From contig OZ244812.1 in the NCBI GenBank assembly GCA_965220205.1, positions 1,612,001-1,676,000 of the forward strand: a stretch of 64,000 nucleotides of DNA, written 5' to 3'. Position 1 is the first letter of the stretch. Each line of letters opens with the position of its first letter. Of this stretch, positions 42,658 to 51,787 are shown piece after piece. The position numbers and the translations under genes were made by a program. A model generated the notes under the pieces. It worked only from the letters and a program-made list of their open reading frames with translations. It did no database searches and was not told where the DNA came from. The stretch comes from G965220205 sp965220205 (GTDB lineage Bacteria > Chloroflexota > Dehalococcoidia > Lucifugimonadales > Australimonadaceae).

Positions 42658-44181
42658 TTGTCCACTGAGGGCGGCGCTCCGCGGGACGAATCCCACTCAA
42701 CCGGCCCGGACGGCGCGCCCGGCGATTCGGGCGTCCGCGCCGATCTGAGCGCCCTCGACGGGCCCCGGCGGCGAACCCGGCCCGGCCGGCGCCGCTTCAT
42801 CGGGCGTGACCTCACATCGGGCAGCGTGCCCAAGAACCTCTGGTACCTCGCCTGGCCGCAGACCGTGGAGGGCGTCTTCAACGCGCTCGACCAGATGGCC
42901 GACCTCTTCTGGGCCGCGAAGGTGGCAGGGTTCCAGGCCATCGGAGGCGTCGGCGTCGCTCAGGCCTTCGCCCACCTAATCATGATGGCGAGAATGGGAC
43001 TCGACGTCGCCATGCAGTCGATGGTTTCCCGGGCTGTCGGCGCGCGCCAGATCGACCTAGCCAACCGCATTGCCCTCCAGTCCTTCGCGTTGACCGTCCT
43101 CGTGTCGCTCGTAATCATGTCTGTCGGCATCGGATTGACCTCGAGGTTGCTATCAATCGTCGCCGTGAGCGACGAGGTGATTGCAATCACGGTCGTCTAC
43201 CTGCAGTTGCAGTTCGTGGGAACCGCGGTGCAGGGGTTCCGGCAGAGCACCGGCGCCGCGCTGCAGGCGTCGGGCGACGCGGTGACGCCGATGAAGGCAA
43301 CGCTCCTCGCTCGCGGCATACACCTCGCCCTGAGCCCGGTGATGATCTTCGGGTGGCTCGGCCTCCCCGAGATGGGCATCCCGGGCGCGGCAATGGCCAA
43401 CATCGTGGCGCAGGTCGCCGGTGCCGTCTGGAACATCTACGCGCTGTTCGCGGGCACGTCCCGCCTCAGGCTGAGTCTTCGCGGCTTCTCACCAGACCTC
43501 GCGATCATCTGGCGGCAGGTCAAGATTGCAGTCCCGGCGTCTGGCACGCAGCTCGAGCGGGGCCTCTCCGAACTGGTGCTCGTCCGCGTGGTCGCGCCGT
43601 TCGGCGACATCGCACTCTCGGCCTACGCGCTGACCCGGCGGCTCGAGCGGCTCACGCATATCGGGAGCATGGGGCTGGGACGCGCCTCGGGCATCCTGGT
43701 GGGCCAGAACCTGGGCGCCAACCTGCCCGAGCGCGCTCGAAGCACCGTGCGCTGGGCGATGGCCTACGTGATTGCGATCCGCGGATCGGCAGGCGTCATC
43801 CTCTTCCTGTTCCCCGCCTTCTGGGTCGGCATCTTCAACGACGACCCTGCGTTCGTGGCGGTAGCCATCGTGTGGATCCAGATCCAGGCGATCGGCGGCA
43901 TGTTCATGGGCGGTGGCCAGGTGATGCAACAGTCGTTCAACGTGGCGGGAGACACGCTCGCGCCGTTGCTGGTGACATTCATGAGCATGTGGGTGCTGGA
44001 GGTCCCCGTGGCTATCCTGCTCACGCGCGATTTCGTCACAGTGGGTCAGTACGGGCCGCTGGGTCAGTACGGGATCCCCATCGCCATCAGCCTGGCGATG
44101 TTCGGCCGACTCGCGCTCTACATGCTCTACTTCAGGACAGGCCGTTGGCTGAACGTTCAGGTGCTCGACCGAGCACACTAG
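42658..44181 (+). CDS. MATE-family multidrug/organic-cation efflux protein
   Basis: A 507-residue inner-membrane antiporter of the MATE (NorM/DinF) family with twelve predicted helices in two similar halves. Landmarks are the PQTVEGVFNALDQMADLFW opening helix, QSTGAALQASGDAVTPM, and GLGRASGILVGQNLGA in the second half. The first 50 residues are a polar, Arg-rich extension not seen in typical members, so a later start is possible; the TTG at 42658 is the first. Repeat copy 3 begins within 10 bases of its stop. Confidence 0.92.
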   Translation: MSTEGGAPRDESHSTGPDGAPGDSGVRADLSALDGPRRRTRPGRRRFIGRDLTSGSVPKNLWYLAWPQTVEGVFNALDQMADLFWAAKVAGFQAIGGVGVAQAFAHLIMMARMGLDVAMQSMVSRAVGARQIDLANRIALQSFALTVLVSLVIMSVGIGLTSRLLSIVAVSDEVIAITVVYLQLQFVGTAVQGFRQSTGAALQASGDAVTPMKATLLARGIHLALSPVMIFGWLGLPEMGIPGAAMANIVAQVAGAVWNIYALFAGTSRLRLSLRGFSPDLAIIWRQVKIAVPASGTQLERGLSELVLVRVVAPFGDIALSAYALTRRLERLTHIGSMGLGRASGILVGQNLGANLPERARSTVRWAMAYVIAIRGSAGVILFLFPAFWVGIFNDDPAFVAVAIVWIQIQAIGGMFMGGGQVMQQSFNVAGDTLAPLLVTFMSMWVLEVPVAILLTRDFVTVGQYGPLGQYGIPIAISLAMFGRLALYMLYFRTGRWLNVQVLDRAH

Positions 44182-44720
44182 AGGGAACCTCTGAATAGCT
44201 CCGTCCCTTTCGTTCGCCCTGAGTGTGTCGAAGCCTGTCCTAAGCCTGTCGAAGGGAATCCCACGAACAGACTTGGGCTGCTTCCCAGCCTCACCCTCTG
44301 CTCTGCTGAGAGCATCACGAGTGACTTCGCTCCGCCCTATGACACCAGCCCGTTCCGCGAACTCCCCCTCGCCTCCTACACTGTCCCCAGTGGCCCAACT
44401 CCGCACGGCAGCCCAGCACGGGGTTCCGGCCTGGACCCAGAGGAGAAAGAGACCAAATGAGACTAAATGAGACCGTTTGGAAGGAATATCTCCCGCCGCC
44501 CACTCGTAGATCGATGCAATCTACGAATGAGCTGCCTGTGTCATTCCGGTCCGTTTCCGCCGAACTCGCGTCACACACGTTCGCCCCGCCGTCGTTCCCG
44601 CGCCAAACACGGGTACACACGGATGAGGCCCCTCGTCTGTCAAAACAACCTATGGACTCATAACTCCTCCTCCCCAGCCGGGAGGGATTGAGGTGGGGGG
44701 AATTCCTGCTCGGAACGACG
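44178..44720. repeat. Mosaic MITE-like intergenic repeat, copy 3
   Basis: Begins at the MATE stop codon CTAG with AGGGAACCTCTGAATA, close to the IS5-group end. It contains two TGTCGAAG units (44226-44254), a long block near-identical to copy 1 (CTATGACACCAGCCCG to GGCCCAACTCCG, 44337-44403), 10-bp repeats, the hairpin, a CACACACG motif and GGGATTGAGGTGG near 44684. A matching right inverted end is not clear. No gene is seen between 44182 and the aldolase stop at 44742. Confidence 0.75.
44451..44529. repeat. 10-bp direct repeats plus 29-nt hairpin (copy 3)
   Basis: GACCAAATGA and GACTAAATGA with a third degenerate unit GACCGTTTGG (44451-44480), then 20 bases to the hairpin 44501-44529. Arms CACTCGTAGAT and ATCTACGAATG pair over 11 positions with one mismatch; the inner A-T pair of other copies is replaced by G-C. 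Confidence 0.8.
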
Positions 44721-44741
44721 GTAGGATCTGGCTGCGCCTGG

Positions 44742-45530
44742 TTAGCTGTCGTCTTCGTCGTCGGGGAGACCGATCCCGTTGACGCGGAGCTGCCTGACGT
44801 AGTGGTTCCACGCGAAGTTCTCGGACCCCTCGATGAGCTCGCGCCAGCTCGGGCCGCCGGCGCCGCGTTCGGTCCTGCCGAGCCGGCCGCGGTCGTCGCT
44901 GGATATCTCGGGCGCCGCGCGGCCGGAGACGGCCACGCCCCACATGACCTTCGCGAGCCGGTCGAACTGGATCGCCCGGGTCGTAGCCTCCTCGACAGTC
45001 GCGCCGGTGACCGTGATGCCGTGGCCGCGCATCAGGACGATGTTTCCCTCGCCCATGGACTCGAGCATCGCGGCGGCGAGCTCCTTGTCGGTAACCGTGA
45101 CCGCGCGCGGAAAGACGGGGACCCCCTTGAGCGCGATGTTCATCGCGCTCGGGTCGTAGGCCCCGAAGAGGGGGCGGAACTCGAGATTCGTGACGCCGCA
45201 CATCAGCGCGTAGTAGGGGTGCGCGTGGACAACGGCCCCTACCTCCGGCCGCGCCCGGTAAATCTCGCCGTGAATCGGCGTCTCGTTCGGCTTTGCGTGC
45301 GCGTCGCCCATGCCCGGCCCGTCGCCGTCAAAATCGACCCGCCGGATGTTGTGGCGGCCCGTGAAGGTAAGCCCGAGTTCATCGCCGCCGCGGCACCGGA
45401 CGTACATCTCGTCGCCGCTGGGGACACGGGCGCTCACATGCCCCGTCGATTCCCGGACCAGCCCCAGCATGCCCAGGATGCGGCACGACGTCGCTACCTT
45501 CGTCTTGAAATCATCGATTGCAGTGGTCAT
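44742..45530 (-). CDS. Class II aldolase/adducin-family protein
   Basis: A 262-residue zinc-dependent class II aldolase-fold protein (fuculose-phosphate aldolase, ribulose-phosphate epimerase and aromatic decarboxylase relatives). Metal ligands fit the two His of VVHAHPYYAL (near 100) and the His of RGHGITVTG (near 165). ATG 45530 with GGAGACGAGG ends the family N terminus; an upstream open stretch is not used. Some members decarboxylate 3,4-dihydroxyphthalate or similar, which would fit the Rieske cluster, but sugar-phosphate aldolase activity is equally possible. Confidence 0.87.
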   Translation of the reverse strand: MTTAIDDFKTKVATSCRILGMLGLVRESTGHVSARVPSGDEMYVRCRGGDELGLTFTGRHNIRRVDFDGDGPGMGDAHAKPNETPIHGEIYRARPEVGAVVHAHPYYALMCGVTNLEFRPLFGAYDPSAMNIALKGVPVFPRAVTVTDKELAAAMLESMGEGNIVLMRGHGITVTGATVEEATTRAIQFDRLAKVMWGVAVSGRAAPEISSDDRGRLGRTERGAGGPSWRELIEGSENFAWNHYVRQLRVNGIGLPDDEDDS

Positions 45531-45727
45531 CCTCGTCTCCCCACGGCGCCGTCGGCGCGATAGCGCGATAGCAGGACGTGCGCGAGGAAGTTTCGCGCTC
45601 GACAGGCAGGCTGTCAACGCGCGCCGTTGGCCTCCGGAAGAGTAAGATAGGAAGATGGCAGCAGCGCCTGATGCGCGTATCTCCTCGCTGGCCCGCCCAA
45701 CACGGCCAGCCGGTTGGCGGTGTTCCC

Positions 45728-46489
45728 ATGGCCCAGAGATCGAGCAAGCCCTCCCCACAGCAGCCCTCGGCTGACCCAGAAGTCGTCCGTCGTCACGTGG
45801 ACGACATACGCAAGCGCCTGGCGCGGGCCGGGCGCAAGGAGGTCGCCGCGCAGATCCAGCGCGAGGTGGGCGGCGACGTCCCGTGCTACGGAGTCAAGCC
45901 CGCCGACGTGCACCGCATCGGCCTCGATATGGTCCGCATCGTCCGCGGCGGCGGACTGCCGGTGTCGCTCGCGATCGGGGACGAACTGCTGCAGAGCAGC
46001 AACCTCGAGGAGGGTCTCCTGGGCGCGCAGCTGGTCGGCGCCATGGCTCGTCACATCGGCGGCGGGGACTTCGACCGTTTCGACGCTTGGGCGCGTTCGC
46101 TGAACAACGCGCAGACCGCCGACGCGCTCGCCACCAACTGCGTGGTGCATGCGCTCGCCGCGAAGCCGTCGCTCACGGCCCGGTTGAACGTCTGGGCCAA
46201 GGCGCCCAGTCCCTGGCGGCGCCGCGCCGCCGTGATGTCGTTCGTGCCGCTCGTCCGCACTGGACGATTCATGACGGACGCCCTCACCGTCGCCGAGGCG
46301 GTCATGGAGGACGCGAACGAGGATGTCCAACGCGGCGCCGGTTCGCTGCTCATGGAGGCCAGCCGCCTCCAGGGATCGCGCGTCGTCGAATTCTTGATGT
46401 CGTGGAAGGACAGGTCTCCTCGGCTGCTCCTGCAGACCGCCGCCATGAAGCTCGCGGGGAACGACCGGTCTGCAGTGCTCGGTCGATGA
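45728..46489 (+). CDS. AlkD-like DNA alkylation repair HEAT-repeat protein
   Basis: A 253-residue protein of the AlkD/COG4912 DNA alkylation repair family, glycosylases built from HEAT-like helical repeats that remove bulky or cationic alkyl adducts. The conserved SPWRRRAAVMSFVPL helix and the ALATNCVVH segment fit. The Trp-Asp pair of the AlkD active site (WDxxD) is not seen; NAQTAD stands in its place, so catalytic activity is uncertain. ATG 45728 is chosen. The stop overlaps the next gene by four bases. Confidence 0.8.
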   Translation: MAQRSSKPSPQQPSADPEVVRRHVDDIRKRLARAGRKEVAAQIQREVGGDVPCYGVKPADVHRIGLDMVRIVRGGGLPVSLAIGDELLQSSNLEEGLLGAQLVGAMARHIGGGDFDRFDAWARSLNNAQTADALATNCVVHALAAKPSLTARLNVWAKAPSPWRRRAAVMSFVPLVRTGRFMTDALTVAEAVMEDANEDVQRGAGSLLMEASRLQGSRVVEFLMSWKDRSPRLLLQTAAMKLAGNDRSAVLGR

Positions 46490-46857
46490 GCGACGCGACG
46501 CCGTCCGACGTCAAGCCGGGCGTGGGCCGGCGTCTCTACCGTGCGCTCGTCTTCGCCCTGTTCGTAGGCGTCGTGGGGGCGGGGCTAGCAGTTATGCCGG
46601 GACTGTTCGTTCAGTCGATCTTCATCGGCAACGCACAGCGCTGCGACGCGGCGCAGCGTACGGACATCGCAGTGACCGGCGAGATTCAGACCGACTGTGC
46701 GGAGAATCTGCAAGCAACGCCGGAGTGGCTGCCGCCGACGATAATCGTTGGCGGCGGGATCATCGGCATGGCGGGAGGCTTCGGCTACGGGTTCGCCACA
46801 TCGAGCGCCGGGGCCGCGAGACGACGGGAGCCGGACCGGTCGTGGCTCCCGTTCTGA
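46486..46857 (+). CDS. Small membrane protein coupled to alkD
   Basis: A 123-residue protein with two hydrophobic segments (about 20-47 and 85-105) flanking a short Cys-containing loop (RCDAAQRTD...TDCAEN). The two cysteines could form a disulfide outside the membrane. Its ATG overlaps the alkD-like stop (ATGA), so it is translationally coupled. No family recognised. Confidence 0.65.
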   Translation: MSDATPSDVKPGVGRRLYRALVFALFVGVVGAGLAVMPGLFVQSIFIGNAQRCDAAQRTDIAVTGEIQTDCAENLQATPEWLPPTIIVGGGIIGMAGGFGYGFATSSAGAARRREPDRSWLPF

Positions 46858-46999
46858 CCAAGCCGGCCGGCGCGCTCTCTCGGAAAACGCCTGCAAGCGC
46901 CCGTTAAACTCATGGAGATTTTCGCTGAGGGCTGCTAGCGTATGGTCTAACTACTCTTGGGCCATCGCCCCGTAAGATATCTGGAGCACGTCGATTCAC

Positions 47000-48064
47000 T
47001 TGCCTAGGTCCCTCTCCCAACGGCCCGCTTCGCTCGGGTGGTTTGCATTCTGCGCGCTTGCTCTATCGCTGCTGGCGTCCGCGTGCAATCCGTTCACCGA
47101 CGATCTGTTCATCGCGTACACCCTCGGTCAGGCCGATGACCGCGACATCGCGGTCGTCCGCGCCGACGGCGAGGACCAGCAGGTCATCATCGGCGGGGAC
47201 ACCGACGACTTCACGCCCGTCTGGTCGCCCAGCCACGACCGCCTCGCGTTTCTCTCGAGGCGCGACGGGAACACCGAGGTGTATCTGGCGCGGGCTGACG
47301 GTTCCAATGCTATACGGGCCACCGACACTGCCGTCGACGAGTCCCAAGTCACGTGGTCGCCTGACGGCAAGCGGATTGCCTACTCCTCGCCCGACAACGA
47401 GGGCAGGCCGCGCATCTACTGGCTGCACATCGACGACCTCATCTCCAACCCCCTCGTGTTCGGCGGGAACGGGGAGGTGGATCCCGCATGGTCGCCGAAC
47501 GGCACATGGGTCGCATTCGCGGCCTTGGCCGAAGACGGCAGCTCCACAGGGCTCTTCCTGCGCAACCCCGACGGCGTCATTCAGTTCCAGATCACCGAGG
47601 CGCCGGACCGCACTCCTACCTGGTCCCCCGACGGGAAGCGCCTTGCCTTCGTCCGCACCGTGGGGTCTCCCGACAACTCGGCCACGGGTGAGGAAGCAGC
47701 CGACCGCAACGATGATATCTGGGTCATCCAAATCGACGACAACGGCCCCGCCAGTCAGGAAATCACGGTGACGACTGACGATGCGCGCGACTACGCCCCC
47801 ACGTGGTCGCCCGACAACGAGCGCATTGCGTTCCTCTCCACCCGGAACGGCGCCAACGACATCTTCACCGTCGCCCGCAACGGCAACGACCTGCAAGGGG
47901 TCACCCGGAGCGAGATCAACGAGCTCTCGGTCCAGTGGGGCCGCGACGGACGGATCGTCTTCGCTTCGATCCCCGGCGACCGCTCCGAGCTGTACGTGGA
48001 CGACGACGGCATGCAGATCCGCATCTCCAAGAGCGCCGTGGCGAGCTCCGAGCCCAACTGGTAG
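47000..48064 (+). CDS. TolB-like PD40 beta-propeller lipoprotein
   Basis: A 354-residue exported lipoprotein. The signal ends in LASAC (Cys29). Six WD40-like PD40 repeats follow, each with a WSPDG/WSPSH-type core (VWSPSHDRLAF, VTWSPDGKRIAY, AWSPNGTWVAF, TWSPDGKRLAF, TWSPDNERIAF, QWGRDGRIVF), the fold of TolB and dipeptidyl-peptidase propellers. No peptidase domain follows. It starts at TTG 47000 with GGAG 14 bases upstream. It may bind proteins or peptidoglycan at the cell surface; no Tol-Pal genes are near. Confidence 0.85.
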   Translation: MPRSLSQRPASLGWFAFCALALSLLASACNPFTDDLFIAYTLGQADDRDIAVVRADGEDQQVIIGGDTDDFTPVWSPSHDRLAFLSRRDGNTEVYLARADGSNAIRATDTAVDESQVTWSPDGKRIAYSSPDNEGRPRIYWLHIDDLISNPLVFGGNGEVDPAWSPNGTWVAFAALAEDGSSTGLFLRNPDGVIQFQITEAPDRTPTWSPDGKRLAFVRTVGSPDNSATGEEAADRNDDIWVIQIDDNGPASQEITVTTDDARDYAPTWSPDNERIAFLSTRNGANDIFTVARNGNDLQGVTRSEINELSVQWGRDGRIVFASIPGDRSELYVDDDGMQIRISKSAVASSEPNW

Positions 48065-48120
48065 AGCGCCGACCCACGGCCCGCCAGGCCCCGCCGTCCA
48101 TCCACCTCTTGGGCCAAGCG

Positions 48121-49416
48121 TCAGGGGGCCAGGGCAGTGGGTACCCAACCCGCCTCGAGCGCCATCTGCTCGAGTTGCCCCGGCTGCGTAATCCCACTCA
48201 TACGATCGAGGAACTCCGCTAGGCTCGCCGATGCCGCCCGCACGGTCCGCAGCTGCCCTTCGATGGGGCTGATCGAGGCCGGGCCGCCGGCATAGGTCCC
48301 GTTGAACGCGAACCAGGCGTTGTTGAGCTTGCGAATGTTGAAGCCGTTGGCAACGAACTCGAGTCGCCGCTCGTCGAGATAGGTTTCCGCCGCATCGGGA
48401 CCTGCCTCCTCCAGCAGTTCCTCGAGGCGCATCCGCGTCCTGCGCATCTCTCGCGTGAAGTCGAACACGTCGTCCGGCGGCGCATCGGCCTGCCGGATCG
48501 CGGGCGGCTGCCACGGGGCGCGCTCAATGATTTCGCCGGTCAGCCGCGCATACGCCAGGTCGCCGGCCTCCTCGGCGAAGAGGTTGGCGACCGTCTCGTT
48601 GATGCTGGTCAACTCTCCCCCAGCGAACCAGCTGCGGCCCAGCGGCCTGAAGAACAGCCAGTGATGGAGCCATTCATGGCTCGCCACTGAGAGCGCGCCG
48701 CGCAGCGAAAGGTGCGGACTCACGTGCGCCGGATAGGTCGCCAACCCACCGAGACGGACTACCAGCGCAGACGTGTTGTCGTCCAGGCCTTCCACCGTGG
48801 ACTCGAGCGCTGTCTGTTCGATGAGATTCACGTTGGGCCGGAGCAGAACGTCCTCGAGCCGCACGATCTCGTCCCTGGGCGAGCGCACCAACAGCAACGC
48901 TTGGTCCTCGAACGTGAAATCGACCGGAGGCCAGCGGACAGGACCGAAGCGGTCGATGATGTCCAGGTCGCTGAGGACGCCGGAGATGACCGCCTCGAGC
49001 GTCTCTTCGACGACGGGCGCGAGCTCGTCGCGGCGGCGCTGGATCGCGTCGACATCGGCCTGCACCGCCTCAGGGCCGCGGGCCCGGACGCCGTCCCGCC
49101 CGGCCAGCGCACTCTCGAGCTCGCCTCGGACGGCCCTCAGCCGCTCGCCGAGCGTGAAGAATTCTGCGACAGCTTCCTGTCGTGTCTCCTCGCCTGAACG
49201 GCCCAGGAAGAGGCCCGTGGCCAAGTACGTCCATTTGTCGAGAAAGTGGGCGACCTCCCAACGCACGACGTCTTGCTCGTACTTGCCCACCACCGCCCGT
49301 ACGCCGGAGATGCTGTTTCCTCGGCTGGCCCCCACCAGCACAACGAGCACAACCAACACCGTCAGCGCGGCGATCCCCAGGTCCCCGCAAACGCGCCCAA
49401 TCGTCCTCCGAGCCAC
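48121..49416 (-). CDS. Membrane-anchored HExxHH putative zinc metallopeptidase
   Basis: A 431-residue protein with an N-terminal membrane anchor (about 12-30). The zinc motif is HEWLHH at 247-252, and a third acidic ligand fits Glu274 in INETVANLF, the NExxA pattern of gluzincins. A long helical region (45-145) precedes the catalytic part, and another helical region (about 310-345) follows. I do not recognise a named family. It converges on the PD40 lipoprotein gene. The EF-G-like gene is divergent with a 151-bp gap. Confidence 0.75.
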   Translation of the reverse strand: MARRTIGRVCGDLGIAALTVLVVLVVLVGASRGNSISGVRAVVGKYEQDVVRWEVAHFLDKWTYLATGLFLGRSGEETRQEAVAEFFTLGERLRAVRGELESALAGRDGVRARGPEAVQADVDAIQRRRDELAPVVEETLEAVISGVLSDLDIIDRFGPVRWPPVDFTFEDQALLLVRSPRDEIVRLEDVLLRPNVNLIEQTALESTVEGLDDNTSALVVRLGGLATYPAHVSPHLSLRGALSVASHEWLHHWLFFRPLGRSWFAGGELTSINETVANLFAEEAGDLAYARLTGEIIERAPWQPPAIRQADAPPDDVFDFTREMRRTRMRLEELLEEAGPDAAETYLDERRLEFVANGFNIRKLNNAWFAFNGTYAGGPASISPIEGQLRTVRAASASLAEFLDRMSGITQPGQLEQMALEAGWVPTALAP

Positions 49417-49567
49417 CGGTGCCCGCCTCCCTGTGCTCTACTTCTCCCGTCTACTTGCTCCCCCGTCCTGCCAGTCTCCGTGTCCCGAACCGCAACGGCG
49501 TTGCGCGCCTCTGGGCTGTTTACTAGAATGGCGCCGCGCGGCCACTCGGCGCGGGGAGGTGGCGTCT

Positions 49568-51601
49568 TTGGACCAATTCACGACAGAGCAAGTCCGCAAC
49601 ATCGTGTTGTTGGCTCACTCGGGCGCGGGCAAGACCACGCTCGTTGAGTCGATGCTGCTGGCGACCAAGGCAATCAACCGCATGGGCCGGGTCGAAGACG
49701 GCAACACCGTCTCGGACTTCGACCCGGAAGAGCACAAGCGCCAGACCAGCCTCCAGTTGGCCGTCGTTCCCTGCATCTGGAAGGGTACCAAAATCAACGT
49801 CATCGACACCCCTGGCTACGCCGACTTCGATGGCGAGACCGTCTCGGCCCTGAGCGCGGCGGACGGCGCGGTGCTCGTCGTCTCGGCGCCGAGCGGGGTG
49901 GAAGTAGGCGCGGCGGTCGCCTGGGAACGCCTCCAAGCGCTGGGCATCCCCACGTTGATCTTCGTGAGCAAGATGGACCGCGAGCACGCCGACTACGACG
50001 GGACCATGAATGAGTTACGGTCGCAGCTGGGCAGCCGCTGCGCGGCGCTCAACCTTCCGGTGGGCTCGGAGAGCTCTTTCTCCGGCGTAGCCGACCTCCT
50101 GAGCGACAGCGTGCCCGGCGACCTCGAGACAGCCGCCGCCCAAGCGCGCGACAAGCTCGCGGAAGCAGTAGCCGAGACTGACGACGACCTCACGCTCAAG
50201 TACCTCGACGACGGCGAACTGACGACTGGAGAGATCCGCGCAGGCCTCCACGCGGGCGTCGTCTCCGGCGCTGTGGCGCCCGTGCTCGCCGGCTCGGCGC
50301 TGACCTCCAGCGGCATCGAGGAGTTGCTCGACGCCATCGTGAATTTCCTCCCCTCGCCTGCCGACCTCCCGCCCCGCAAAGCCACCATGGGCGGCGAGGA
50401 AGTCGAGCTGACCCCCGACCCCGACGGCCCGCTCGCCGCGCTCATCTTCAAGACTTCCGCCGACCCGTTCGTCGGCAAGCTCTCCTACTTCCGCGTGCTG
50501 AGCGGCACGTTGTCCGCCAACAGCGAGGTATGGGACACGAGCACGGGGCAAGCGGAGCGCGTGGGGCAGGCGTTCGTCCCCGTAGGCAAGCACCAGGAGA
50601 ACGTCCCCAGCATCTGCGCCGGCGACATCGGCAGCGTGTCGAAGCTGGCCCATGCAGTCACCGGGGATACGCTAACGACGAAAGCGGACGGCGTCACGCT
50701 GCCCCGGGTGGTGTTCCCCGAGCCCGTCTACGCCGTCGCCGTCCACCCCAAGAGCAAGGCGGACCTCGATAAGCTCTCGTCGTCGCTGGCGCGGTTGGTC
50801 GAAGAGGACCCGTCGCTCCGGCTCACCAGGGACCAGGCCACCGCCGAGATCATCGTCACGGGCATGGGCGACACACACGTCGACGTGATGGCGGAGCGGG
50901 CGAAGCGCAAGTTCGGCGTCGAGCTGGAGCTGGCGCCCCCGCGCATCGCCTACCGCGAGACGGTGAGTAAGGTCGCGAAGGTCGAGTACCGGCACAAGAA
51001 GCAGACGGGCGGACATGGCCAGTACGGTCACGTGCTGCTCCGCGTTGAACCCCTTGCGCGGGGGGAAGGTTTCGTGTTCGCGAGCGAAGTCGTCGGCGGC
51101 AACGTCCCGCGCGAGTACATCCCCGCTGTCGAGAAGGGCGTCCGCAAGACCATTGAAGAGGGGGCGCTCATAGGATTCCCCATCGTCGACGTGAAGGTCG
51201 TGCTCACGGACGGCAGCTCCCACTCGGTGGACTCTTCGGGGCAGAGCTTCGAGATTGCGGGGGGCATGGCCATGAAGAAGGGCGTCAACGATGCCGCCCC
51301 TACGCTGCTGGAGCCGATCATGCGTGTAACCATCCGCGCGCCCGATCAGTTCGCGGGCGCAGTGGTAGGCGATCTGAACACGCGGCGCGCCCACATCGCC
51401 GGGATGTCCCCGGAGGGCGGAGTCGCCACGATCGAGTCGGAATTGCCTCAGGTCGAGGCGTTGCAGTATTCCACGCAGCTCCGCGCTCTCACGCAGGGCC
51501 GGGGCACGCTGTCCATGGAGTTTGATCACTACGGCGAGGTACCGGCGCACCTCGTTCAGAAGATCGTCGCTGAGCAATCTCAGGAAGCCGCCCACGTCTG
51601 A
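49568..51601 (+). CDS. Elongation factor G-like GTPase (EF-G2/FusA2 type)
   Basis: A 677-residue five-domain translational GTPase of the EF-G-like group. G1 is AHSGAGKT (16-23) and G3 is DTPGYADF (80-87). The switch I ERGITI of canonical EF-G is RQTSLQ (59-64), and the G4 motif is SKMD (134-137) instead of NKMD. Domain IV and V segments TGGHGQYGHV and GRGTLSMEFDHY are present. TTG 49568 after GGGGAGG fits; an open frame extends back over the peptidase gene but is not used. Likely a paralogue beside a true fusA elsewhere. Confidence 0.9.
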   Translation: MDQFTTEQVRNIVLLAHSGAGKTTLVESMLLATKAINRMGRVEDGNTVSDFDPEEHKRQTSLQLAVVPCIWKGTKINVIDTPGYADFDGETVSALSAADGAVLVVSAPSGVEVGAAVAWERLQALGIPTLIFVSKMDREHADYDGTMNELRSQLGSRCAALNLPVGSESSFSGVADLLSDSVPGDLETAAAQARDKLAEAVAETDDDLTLKYLDDGELTTGEIRAGLHAGVVSGAVAPVLAGSALTSSGIEELLDAIVNFLPSPADLPPRKATMGGEEVELTPDPDGPLAALIFKTSADPFVGKLSYFRVLSGTLSANSEVWDTSTGQAERVGQAFVPVGKHQENVPSICAGDIGSVSKLAHAVTGDTLTTKADGVTLPRVVFPEPVYAVAVHPKSKADLDKLSSSLARLVEEDPSLRLTRDQATAEIIVTGMGDTHVDVMAERAKRKFGVELELAPPRIAYRETVSKVAKVEYRHKKQTGGHGQYGHVLLRVEPLARGEGFVFASEVVGGNVPREYIPAVEKGVRKTIEEGALIGFPIVDVKVVLTDGSSHSVDSSGQSFEIAGGMAMKKGVNDAAPTLLEPIMRVTIRAPDQFAGAVVGDLNTRRAHIAGMSPEGGVATIESELPQVEALQYSTQLRALTQGRGTLSMEFDHYGEVPAHLVQKIVAEQSQEAAHV

Positions 51602-51787
51602 ACAACATATGACCAAGGCCTGGGGCGGCGAGTCAGACCAGGGGTTGCCTAGAGTCTGGCCAAGACGTAGCCCCCCAGCGTCCTTGCGACCGAGATTGCC
51701 GATGTGGCCAGCGGCCATTCGGCTCATTTGCGTTCCGGCTCGCTGGCCGCGCGCTGCATCCGATCACATCATGAGGGGAGTACCGGC

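Noticed and set aside
42351..42668. 105-codon frame before the MATE gene
   Set aside because: No ribosome site, no family resemblance, and Arg/Cys-rich low-complexity composition.
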